Positions 13,608 through 20,580 of a stretch of DNA of 27,028 nt are shown piece by piece. Numbering within the stretch: the first letter of the stretch is position 1; each line of letters begins with the position of its first letter. The position numbers were made by a program, and so were the translations under genes. The stretch is from positions 1 to 27,028 of IMG/VR virus record IMGVR_UViG_3300027467_000344; one strand, written 5' to 3'. This stretch comes from a virus. The notes below the pieces were generated by a model that made no database searches, had not been told where the DNA came from, and saw nothing but the letters and a program-made list of their open reading frames with translations.

Positions 13608-13771
13608 AAACTCGCCTTAAAGAACGCGGAGGCTAGCTTGCGACACATCTCGGACGCAGTTTTGAGCGCAGAACGCGAACGCAGCGACAACGACTTGTCT
13701 GCCATCGCGTCAAGGCGGTCAGCAAGCGTCACGAGTTCTTTGTAGATGTCGTAGTCGGTCAGCCGCTGCAT
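13604..13771 (-). CDS. Possible small antisense-strand gene (55 aa)
   Basis: A 55-residue leftward frame fills the only sizeable gap in the rightward head block. It starts with AAGGTG nine bases before the ATG. The product reads M-Q-R-L-T-D-Y-D-I-Y-K-E-L-V-T-L-A-D-R-L-D-A-M-A-D-K-S, then a basic amphipathic helix ending in K-L-A-S-A-F-F-K-A-S-F. Composition looks protein-like and there is no competing rightward frame. Its end overlaps the stop of the upstream rightward gene by two to three bases. It could be a genuine lone gene or a non-coding spacer; a conserved homologue would decide. Confidence 0.45.
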   Translation of the reverse strand: MQRLTDYDIYKELVTLADRLDAMADKSLSLRSRSALKTASEMCRKLASAFFKASF

Positions 13772-13786
13772 TGACGGAGTCACCTT

Positions 13787-14338
13787 ATGGACAACACGAG
13801 CGTATCAAAACTTGCCGAACGCATCTCGCAGTTATCTGCCGGTGCGGAACGTGTTCTGGAGCAGCTAAATAAAGCCGACCAGACGTACTCGCCGCCAGCT
13901 GGCGTGCAGAGCGCCGCGGCGCGTGGCCTGAAGCTGCGCGAGAAGTGGAACCGCGGCGGGCTGTCCAACGCCGAGGCGTCCGCGCAGGGCATCGGCTCCG
14001 GCGTGCAGCGTGCTGTGAATCTCAAGAACGGCGACGCGATCTCGCAGCAGACCGTGAAGCGGATGCACGCGTTCTTCTCGCGGCACGCGAAGAACTACCG
14101 CCCCGACGAGAAGGAGTCTGACGGCGGCCCGACCGCTGGCACGATTGCGTGGCTGCTGTGGGGCGGCAACGCGGGTCGAGACTGGGCGCAGGGGATCGTC
14201 AACGGCATCGAAAAGATGTCGCCGGACGTCGGTGACGTTCATGTGCCGTCGACCGAGATGCAGAAGCCCGGGCGCAAGACCGGATACGAACTGGCGATGT
14301 CTCGGAAAAAGAGCGCCAAGCCGTCGAAGGGAAGCTGA
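13787..14338 (+). CDS. Conserved phage protein of head region
   Basis: A 183-residue protein with GGAG nine bases before the ATG. An N-terminal helical part (S-K-L-A-E-R-I-S-Q-L-S-A-G-A-E-R-V-L) leads to G-L-K-L-R-E-K-W-N-R-G-G-L-S. A well-marked core follows: V-K-R-M-H-A-F-F-S-R-H-A-K-N ... E-S-D-G-G-P-T-A-G-T-I-A-W-L-L-W-G-G-N-A-G-R-D-W-A. The core pattern (helix with F-F-x-R-H, then G-x-I-A-W-x-L-W-G-G-x-x-G-x-x-W) recurs in proteins beside portal or head genes of unrelated phages, sometimes fused to larger head proteins. I know no proven function. It is followed after one base by the giant multi-enzyme gene. Confidence 0.75.
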   Translation: MDNTSVSKLAERISQLSAGAERVLEQLNKADQTYSPPAGVQSAAARGLKLREKWNRGGLSNAEASAQGIGSGVQRAVNLKNGDAISQQTVKRMHAFFSRHAKNYRPDEKESDGGPTAGTIAWLLWGGNAGRDWAQGIVNGIEKMSPDVGDVHVPSTEMQKPGRKTGYELAMSRKKSAKPSKGS

Positions 14339-14339
14339 C

Positions 14340-17300
14340 ATGGCTACCCCTGAAGCAACCGAAGCACGCGCTGCACTCGCCGCCCTCCGTGCCGCCATCA
14401 AGGAGGCGGTTGAGGAGTCCCTGCAGAAGGGGTTCTGGAACCGCTGGCCCTCTGGGTCGCCGGGAGGCGTTGGTGGGCAGTTCGCCCCCAAGGGCACGAG
14501 CGGCGGCGGTAGCGGGGCTTCAGGCGGCTTCAAGAACTACCTTGGTGGCCTGTTTGGGGGCGGCTACGGCAGCGGCTCCTACAGCCCGCCCAAGCCCAAG
14601 GGACCGCCTCCGGGGGCCAAGCCGCACCCGAAGGTCAACGACAAGGGCGCGGCGGTCACGATCAACTACCCAAGCAAGCCGTCGCATCGCAGTACGTGGA
14701 CCGACCCGAACAAGACCGCGGTATTCACCCCGGGCGGAGACGCTCCCGACACGCTGAACGGCGTGGCGATGAAAACGTGGAACCCGCCGAAGGATGGCTG
14801 GGCCAAGGTCACGGGGACCAACGAGAAGCTCGACGCCGATCTGCCGTTTGAGGCGAACCCGAAGAAGTCGGTCGGCGCTGGCGTGCTGATCGTCGAGGAC
14901 GACGGGCGCGTGTGGCTCACGCGGCCCACCAACAGCTACGGCGGCTACCAGAACACCTACCCCAAGGGGACCGTCGAGGACGGCCTCACGATGCAGCAGA
15001 ACGCGATCAAGGAGGCGTACGAGGAGACGGGTCTCAAAATCAAGATCGTTGGCATCCTCGGGGACTACGAGCGTGACACGTCGAAGGCGCGGTTCTACCT
15101 TGCTCGCCGCACGACCGGTACGCCGAAGAACATGGGTTGGGAGTCGCAGGCGATCAATCTGGCGACACTCAAGGACGCCAAGAAACTCCTGAACCGGACG
15201 CACGACAAGCAGATTCTCGACGACCTAGAGGACTTGCTGTCGTTCGGTCCGCTCAAGAAAGCCAAGGGTCCGGTGTCTGGCGCGTGGACGATGCAGCCGC
15301 GCTGGCCCTCGGGGTCCGCACTCGGCGGGCAATGGAAGGCGATGGGCGCTGACGGCGTGACGCTGCCGCCCAAGATCGCCGGTGGCATCGACGGCAAGAA
15401 CCCCGTCTACCAGAAGAAGATCAACGCGATTCACTCGGCGGCGCAGGCGGGCAATCTTGCCTCGCTCGACAACTTCATCGCCCAGCACAAGGACGCTGAC
15501 AGCAAGTACGCGTCGGGGATGAAGGGAACGTCGCACGTTAAGTGGGGCGCGAGCGTCTATCAGTACGCGGTGCAGGTGCGCGGCGACGTCACGCACAAGA
15601 CCAAGGCCACCGCGTCGGCTGACGCCATTCGTGGCCCCAAGGCGCTCTCCAGCTACGGCACACAGGTTGGCGCGAAGCCGGGAGGCTCCAACCCCGGCGC
15701 GATGTACCAAGAGGGAGGCGATAAGTGGCTGGTCAAGGGCAACGCCCAGAAGGTCAGTGGGAACGTCTCGGATAGCGTCAGCGACGCCCGCGCACGCAAC
15801 GAGGTGCTGGCGGCAAAGCTCATGCAGGCCGCTGGCGTCGGTGCGCCAGAAATGCGGCTCGTCGACTTGGAGGGCAAGTACGGCGGCGGGCTTGGTGTCG
15901 CCAGCAAGATGATGGAAGGCGCTGCCTTCAACCCGAAGAACCCCGCGCACGTTGCCGCGGCGCAGGCGACGTACGCCACGCACGCGTGGCTGGCGAACTA
16001 CGACGTGCTGGGCATGGGCTACGACAACACGATCATCACACCGGACGGCAAAGCCGCGTGCATTGACCCGGGTGGTGCCCTGCTCTTTCGCGCTCAAGGC
16101 TTGCCGAAGGGCGAAGCGCACGGCGTGAAGGGTGGCCTGCTCGACGCATCCGCACCGGAACTGACGTCCATGCGGCAGACGACGAAGGAGCAGTCGACCG
16201 TATTCGGGTCCATGACGCAGGCACAGCTGCAGGCCAGCGCACAACAACTGGCGACCGTATCGGACGAGACAATCAAGAAGCTCGTCGACACATACGGGCC
16301 ACCGAACCCAGCCGAGAAGGCGGCGCTGGCGCTGAACCTGATTGCACGACGCGACGCGGTGCTGAATCAGATCGGCGGGGCTGCCGCGCTAAAAGCCGCG
16401 GAAACCGACGACCCCGCATCGTCTGGCGTGATCGCCGCTGCGGCGGCTCAAGCCATCACGATGGACCCGTACACCGCCTACAAAGCCACCAGCGACATGG
16501 TGCAAGAGGCAGAGAAGGCAGCCGCAGAGTTGCTGGCTGACGGCGGGCTTACATCGAAAGAGTTCAAGGTGGCGATGCTCGGCGAGATGCCGAAGGCGGC
16601 GCTCACCGCGCACACCGTTCTCATCTCAAAGATTGCCACGCTGACCAACAACGGCGACCAGACGGGGCTGGCAAACCTCGCGCTGGAGCTTCAGAACACC
16701 TACCCCGGTGTCAGCGGCTTCGACGCGCAGATCAAGAACTTCGCCCGCCTCGGCCTCATCGCGTCAACGATGACGAAGATGGAGTCCGCGCAGGCGATGA
16801 CGCCACCGTCCGACGTCCCTGCGAAGCCGGTGTTTACGACCGGCACGAAGTACGCCGATCAGTACTACAACAGCATGGTCGACAAGTTCGCGGCGCAGCA
16901 CGCGGCAGGCGACTTGGCGGGGCTGCAGTCCTTCCAAGGGGTAGGCGGCAAGCTCTACGCCGACGGCGTGCCGTGGAAGTCTGGCACGGCGAACGGCCTC
17001 AAGGCGGCGGCATACCACGCCGCGCTCGTCAAAGACCTGCAGGCCAAGCAGGGAGCGCAGGTCACGGCGGCAGCCGCACAGGCTGACAAGGCGATCAGCA
17101 CGCCGGTCCCGCCGCCGAAGGACACCAAGCCGCTGCCCGCGATGCCCGACTTCGACAAGGCGTTGTTGCCCACCACCAACAGCAACGCGGCGTCCCACAA
17201 CAGCAAGGTGCAGCAAATCAAGGCGTACGCGGAAAGCGGCGACGTCAAGGGACTGCTGTCGCTCAACTACGGGACCAACACCTACGGACACAAGCAGGCG

Positions 17301-18476
17301 CAGCTGGCGAACAACGCGCTGAAGTCGCTCGGCTCCACGCACTTTGTGGTGACGGGGCAGAAGAAGGGCCAGCACCCAGCACTCAACGGGGGCGTTACGC
17401 CCCAGCGAGCCGCGGCAGCCGCCAAGACGGTGGGCCAGCAGCCTCCCCCGCCCCACCCCGCTGCAACGACGGCAAAGGCAGGCAAGGTCAATCTCTCCAA
17501 GCTCGACATGAGCAAGGCGATTGCGCCGACCATGCCGAAGTTCGCGGCCTCGTCGAAGGCGTGGGTCAACGATCAGAACAACAAGCTCGCGCAGCAGGTG
17601 CAGCAGATTTTCCAGAGCGGTGACTACGTCGCGCTCCGGAACATGACCTACGAATCGCTCGACAAGGAGACCGGGAACATCCTCGGCTCCAAGCCGCTGT
17701 CGGAACACCCCGCGAAGGAACTCAAGGCGTTCTACGACGGCTGCTTGTCCGTGATGGACGAAGTGGCGAACCCGCCGGAGCCGCTGAAGCAGTTCTCGGT
17801 GGGACACGCGACGAGCGTCTCGCAGGTCAGCGCGGCGTTCCCGTCGAAGAAGTACGGGACGACGATCAACAAGGTCGCCAACAACGAGAAGATCGGATTC
17901 TGGATTGGCCTCGGCAAGATCGACAACCCCGACGCGCTGATGCCAAAGAAAACGATGGACGTAACGAGCGCCGATGTGAGTAAGGCGTCGTCGGACTACG
18001 TCAAGATGTCGAGCGGCGCGAAGGCGTTCGTGAAGATGGTGCAGTCCGGTGGCGTGATTTCAGCCTACCGAGCTGGCAAGAAGACCTATCAGGGCCACGA
18101 CCTGAAGCAGGTCGCCAGCGAGGCGCTGAAGTACGCGCAGGAGAAGCCAGAGGGCACGACGATCTACCGCTGGCAGAACATGACGCAGGACATGATCAAC
18201 AAGCTGATCCAGTCCGGCCCCGGCACCGTCATGCAGTGCAGCGGCCCGATGCCCACCTCGTATTCCCCGACGGCAACTTCCAATTTCGGGCAGCACCGCG
18301 TTGAGTTCGTGTATGCCAAGGGAGCCAAGGCCATTGACTCGCATGGCTCCGGTGGCTATGGAAGTGAGAAGGAAATCAGCATTCTCCCTAACACCCGCTT
18401 TATTTTGCAGAGCATCAAGAAGAACGGGAACCGGTATGACATTCGGGTACTCATGCTGCCGCCCGACTGGACGTAG
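14340..18476 (+). CDS. Giant multi-domain protein: Nudix-like + kinase-like + ADP-ribosyltransferase
   Basis: A 1378-residue product; the ATG follows the upstream stop by one base. Order of parts: (1) tag R-W-P-S-G-S-P-G-G-V-G-G-Q-F at 35-48; (2) Gly/Pro linker; (3) Nudix-like domain about 175-300 with box G210...K224-E-A-Y-E-E-T-G-L232; (4) second tag R-W-P-S-G-S-A-L-G-G-Q-W at 321-332; (5) helical repeat 1 (354-417); (6) kinase-like domain about 455-680 with K-W-L-V-K466, N487-E, Y561-D-N563 and I-D576-P-G-G; (7) helical repeats 2-4 (837-903, 948-1000, 1071-1141) joined by Pro-rich linkers; (8) C-terminal ART domain with R1277, S1307-x-S1309 and E1343-K-E1345. Its place between head genes suggests packaging and injection, as with T4 Alt, but that is inference. 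Domain calls rest on motifs alone; the ART is the surest and the kinase fold least specific. Confidence 0.8.
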   Translation: MATPEATEARAALAALRAAIKEAVEESLQKGFWNRWPSGSPGGVGGQFAPKGTSGGGSGASGGFKNYLGGLFGGGYGSGSYSPPKPKGPPPGAKPHPKVNDKGAAVTINYPSKPSHRSTWTDPNKTAVFTPGGDAPDTLNGVAMKTWNPPKDGWAKVTGTNEKLDADLPFEANPKKSVGAGVLIVEDDGRVWLTRPTNSYGGYQNTYPKGTVEDGLTMQQNAIKEAYEETGLKIKIVGILGDYERDTSKARFYLARRTTGTPKNMGWESQAINLATLKDAKKLLNRTHDKQILDDLEDLLSFGPLKKAKGPVSGAWTMQPRWPSGSALGGQWKAMGADGVTLPPKIAGGIDGKNPVYQKKINAIHSAAQAGNLASLDNFIAQHKDADSKYASGMKGTSHVKWGASVYQYAVQVRGDVTHKTKATASADAIRGPKALSSYGTQVGAKPGGSNPGAMYQEGGDKWLVKGNAQKVSGNVSDSVSDARARNEVLAAKLMQAAGVGAPEMRLVDLEGKYGGGLGVASKMMEGAAFNPKNPAHVAAAQATYATHAWLANYDVLGMGYDNTIITPDGKAACIDPGGALLFRAQGLPKGEAHGVKGGLLDASAPELTSMRQTTKEQSTVFGSMTQAQLQASAQQLATVSDETIKKLVDTYGPPNPAEKAALALNLIARRDAVLNQIGGAAALKAAETDDPASSGVIAAAAAQAITMDPYTAYKATSDMVQEAEKAAAELLADGGLTSKEFKVAMLGEMPKAALTAHTVLISKIATLTNNGDQTGLANLALELQNTYPGVSGFDAQIKNFARLGLIASTMTKMESAQAMTPPSDVPAKPVFTTGTKYADQYYNSMVDKFAAQHAAGDLAGLQSFQGVGGKLYADGVPWKSGTANGLKAAAYHAALVKDLQAKQGAQVTAAAAQADKAISTPVPPPKDTKPLPAMPDFDKALLPTTNSNAASHNSKVQQIKAYAESGDVKGLLSLNYGTNTYGHKQAQLANNALKSLGSTHFVVTGQKKGQHPALNGGVTPQRAAAAAKTVGQQPPPPHPAATTAKAGKVNLSKLDMSKAIAPTMPKFAASSKAWVNDQNNKLAQQVQQIFQSGDYVALRNMTYESLDKETGNILGSKPLSEHPAKELKAFYDGCLSVMDEVANPPEPLKQFSVGHATSVSQVSAAFPSKKYGTTINKVANNEKIGFWIGLGKIDNPDALMPKKTMDVTSADVSKASSDYVKMSSGAKAFVKMVQSGGVISAYRAGKKTYQGHDLKQVASEALKYAQEKPEGTTIYRWQNMTQDMINKLIQSGPGTVMQCSGPMPTSYSPTATSNFGQHRVEFVYAKGAKAIDSHGSGGYGSEKEISILPNTRFILQSIKKNGNRYDIRVLMLPPDWT

Positions 18477-18497
18477 GAACAGACGCCCCTCAACAAG

Positions 18498-18506
18498 TGG
18501 TATAAC
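18498..18506 (+). promoter_or_regulatory. Extended -10 promoter element, possibly giving a leaderless mRNA
   Basis: TGGTATAAC fits the extended -10 form TGnTATAAT. It ends six bases before the ATG at 18513, so transcription would start at or next to the A of that ATG. No -35 box and no ribosome site are visible, as expected for an extended -10, leaderless start. Confidence 0.4.
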
Positions 18507-18512
18507 ACGCCT

Positions 18513-19028
18513 ATGGCAAACCGTACGGAAATCGAAGGGACAGAAGAACGCGCCAAGGAGCGCGGCGAAAACCTGTTCGACGGTTTTGAATCAGACGGCG
18601 AATACCTAAACAGCGCCGCGACCGTTGAGCGCCTGCTGCGGCAGTACCTTTATGCGGTACTCGACGTCCGCAAGGCGTACAACGAGGACAAGCTGGAGGG
18701 AACAGCGGCAACCGAGCGGGTGGTTGCGCTAGCGGGTCAGTACGCTGATATTTTCTTGGGGAAGGACGGAGACTACTCCGCGACGGGCTGGAACTCGCCA
18801 GAGCAACTGGGCGTGCATCTTCAGCAGACGATCACGGAAGAGTCGACACCCGAGGATGCGTGCCAGAAGTTTCTGCAGCGCTTGGCTGGTGACTTCATTG
18901 ATACCGTTGTGATTCCCGCAGAAAGCGATATGATTGATGATGAGCAGGGACAGTTCCGCACAGACGTCCTGCTTGAAGACGCCACCTATGTGCTGCTGGG
19001 CATTCCAAGCGAATCGCCCGAAGAATAA
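18513..19028 (+). CDS. Acidic protein of unknown function
   Basis: A 171-residue, strongly acidic, helical protein. It starts M-A-N-R-T-E-I-E-G-T-E-E-R-A-K-E-R-G-E-N-L-F-D-G-F and contains T-V-E-R-L-L-R-Q-Y-L-Y-A-V-L-D-V-R-K-A-Y near residue 40. The end is D-A-T-Y-V-L-L-G-I-P-S-E-S-P-E-E. No domain was recognised. There is no ribosome site, but an extended -10 element lies directly upstream. It is the last gene before the structured spacer at 19029-19180, so it may have its own regulation. Acidic packaged proteins or DNA mimics are possible explanations, but nothing proves either. Confidence 0.7.
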   Translation: MANRTEIEGTEERAKERGENLFDGFESDGEYLNSAATVERLLRQYLYAVLDVRKAYNEDKLEGTAATERVVALAGQYADIFLGKDGDYSATGWNSPEQLGVHLQQTITEESTPEDACQKFLQRLAGDFIDTVVIPAESDMIDDEQGQFRTDVLLEDATYVLLGIPSESPEE

Positions 19029-19035
19029 GAAAGCC

Positions 19036-19055
19036 GATATCACATCGTTGATACC
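19036..19055. promoter_or_regulatory. Dyad element 4
   Basis: TATCA (19038-19042), CATCGT, TGATA (19049-19053): perfect 5-bp arms with the same six-base centre as the other elements. It stands eight bases after the stop of the acidic protein gene. Confidence 0.5.
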
Positions 19056-19065
19056 CCACTCGGGC

Positions 19066-19092
19066 GCGTCAGTCTTTTTCTCATTCTGACGC
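19066..19092. terminator. Stem-loop with T5 loop
   Basis: GCGTCAG, a 13-base loop containing TTTTT, CTGACGC: a perfect 7-bp stem. As at 7119-7158, a T-run lies in the loop and a dyad element stands just upstream. It may be a terminator of odd design or an RNA-processing or protein-binding site. Confidence 0.45.
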
Positions 19093-19096
19093 TTCC

Positions 19097-19115
19097 ACAC
19101 GCTGATAAGGCGTGT
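19097..19115. other. Short hairpin in the pre-protease spacer
   Basis: ACACGC, TGATAAG, GCGTGT: a perfect 6-bp stem four bases after the T-loop hairpin. It is followed by GTGTTACGGGTATCAC, itself a near-dyad containing a GTATCA half-site at 19121. Confidence 0.4.
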
Positions 19116-19148
19116 TACGGGTATCACTGCACCCGCAAGCAGTACAGC

Positions 19149-19168
19149 GTAGTCACGCTGATGACACC
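19149..19168. promoter_or_regulatory. Dyad element 5
   Basis: GTCA (19152-19155), CGCTGA, TGAC (19162-19165). Bases 19152-19168 equal 7089-7105 at 16 of 17 positions. It lies just before the ribosome site (GAGG) of the protease gene. Confidence 0.5.
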
Positions 19169-19180
19169 CGTGAGGGCTTG

Positions 19181-19579
19181 ATGGAAATAGGCGTCTCTTT
19201 CAACTTTGAAAAGGCTGACTCGACCGGACGGTTTGTCCGCGGCTGGGCGAGTGTTGCCGTCGAGGATGGGAAACCTATTACCGATCACCAAGGGGACGTC
19301 GTCAGCATCGATGAACTCCGCAAAGCCGCGCACCAGTTTATTTGCGACCACCGCGTTGCCAAGGCCATGCACTCAGGCAACGCCGTGGGTGAGGTTGTGG
19401 AGTCTGTGATCATCGACGACGCGTTTGCGAAAGCTGTCGGCCTGACCGACGGCAAGCGCGGCTGGTGGATCGGCATGGAGATTCACGATAAGGACATTCA
19501 GGAGAAGGTCCGCAAGGGTGTCCTCCGGGCTTTCAGCATCGGCGGGCGCGGTCGCCGTATTCCCGTGGAGAAGAAGTAA
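19181..19579 (+). CDS. XkdF-like prohead protease
   Basis: A 132-residue putative serine protease that would trim scaffold and capsid during head maturation. The family pattern is clear: F-E-K-A-D-x-x-x-R-F-V-R-G-W-A-S-V (9-25), D-H-Q-G-D-V-V-S-I-D-E-L-R-K-A-A (35-50), H64 in A-M-H-S-G-N-A-V-G-E-V-V-E-S, and G-W-W-I-G-M-E-I-H. The nucleophile candidate is S119 in L-R-A-F-S-I-G-G-R-G-R-R. The start was chosen at the ATG after GAGG (six-base spacing), because the frame upstream lacks the family's N-terminus. The C-terminal segment S-L-V-D-x-P-A-N, usually part of this protein, instead begins the next gene. The stop overlaps that start (TAATG). Confidence 0.85.
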   Translation: MEIGVSFNFEKADSTGRFVRGWASVAVEDGKPITDHQGDVVSIDELRKAAHQFICDHRVAKAMHSGNAVGEVVESVIIDDAFAKAVGLTDGKRGWWIGMEIHDKDIQEKVRKGVLRAFSIGGRGRRIPVEKK

Positions 19580-20550
19580 TGGCCCAGCAACTCACCGATA
19601 TGAGCATTGACGAAATCAGCCTCGTAGACGACCCCGCCAACGAGCAGGCGAGGGTGCTGATCGTCAAAGCCAAGAGCGGCAAGAAGGCCGCCACGAAGGG
19701 TATCGAAGTCGAAATTACGGAAGAGGACGAGTCTACGGACGCGGACGGCATGGAAGATGAGGACGAGAAGACCAAGCTCCTCATGGCCCGTGTGAAGAAA
19801 GCCATTGAAGGAATCGCGCCACGCGTGGCGCAGACGCTGGCAGGGAGTCCCTCTGCCGAAACCGACGCAGCCAACACGGCTGCCGCTTCACTCAAGGAGT
19901 ATGTAATGGACATTGAAACGCTGTCCAAGTCACTTGAGGATGCCGAGGCAAAGTTGGCTGCACTTGCAAAGCGTGCCGACGAAGCCGAAGCCGCCCTCAA
20001 AGATGCTGGCGAGGTGATCAAGGCGAAGGACGCCGAGATCGAGACGCTGACCAAGAGCGCCGAAGTCGCTGCCGAACCGGCTGCGGAAGAGGACGTTCTC
20101 AAGAGCCTGCCGGAGTCGATCCGCAAGCGCCTTGAGGAGTCCGAGGCGAAGGCGCAGGCCGCGCAGGCCGAGATCGCCAAGATGCGTGAACAGAGCGAGT
20201 TGACCGAGGCGATTGCCAAGGCCAAAGACATCAAGGTCGGCAGCCCCGAGGTTGTTGGCCCGCTCCTCCTTCGCGTTGCCAAGGGAATGACGACGGTTGA
20301 GGACGCCGCGACGCTGGAGACCCTGCTCAAGGGTGCTGGCGAGGTGGCTGACCAGTCGGCGCTGTTCAAGTCTGTGGGAAGCGACGCCGCCGTCGATGGC
20401 GAGCCGGAGGAGCTTCTCAAGGCGAAGGCAACCGAGATTCAGAAGGTCAACACCGGCATGACCTTTGAGCAGGCGTACGTCAAGGCGATGGAAGAGAACC
20501 CCTCTCTTTACAACGCCTACGTTGCCAAGTCCAAGCGCCGGGCAGCGTAA
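19579..20550 (+). CDS. Capsid scaffold protein with protease-derived N-terminus
   Basis: A 323-residue protein, coupled by TAATG to the protease gene. The first ~30 residues (I-D-E-I-S-L-V-D-D-P-A-N-E-Q-A) match the segment that normally ends XkdF-type proteases. Next come an acidic stretch (E-E-D-E-S-T-D-A-D-G-M-E-D-E-D-E-K) and a long Ala/Glu/Lys coiled coil (about 108-205). A C-terminal helical domain (G-M-T-F-E-Q-A-Y-V-K-A-M-E-E-N-P-S-L-Y-N-A-Y) follows; this type often contacts the capsid protein. Length, coiled coil and position just before decoration and capsid genes fit a scaffold that the protease later removes. Confidence 0.8.
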   Translation: MAQQLTDMSIDEISLVDDPANEQARVLIVKAKSGKKAATKGIEVEITEEDESTDADGMEDEDEKTKLLMARVKKAIEGIAPRVAQTLAGSPSAETDAANTAAASLKEYVMDIETLSKSLEDAEAKLAALAKRADEAEAALKDAGEVIKAKDAEIETLTKSAEVAAEPAAEEDVLKSLPESIRKRLEESEAKAQAAQAEIAKMREQSELTEAIAKAKDIKVGSPEVVGPLLLRVAKGMTTVEDAATLETLLKGAGEVADQSALFKSVGSDAAVDGEPEELLKAKATEIQKVNTGMTFEQAYVKAMEENPSLYNAYVAKSKRRAA

Positions 20551-20580
20551 GCAACCCTTTTCTTCGTAGGAGTTACATCC

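Noticed and set aside
16764-17807. A 347-codon minus-strand frame within the giant gene
   Set aside because: It lies entirely opposite repeats 2-4 of the multi-enzyme protein and has shadow-like composition.
19565-19590. Possible -1 frameshift joining protease and scaffold
   Set aside because: The phase is right, but GAGAAGAAGTAA has no X XXY YYZ heptamer; TAATG coupling explains the junction better.
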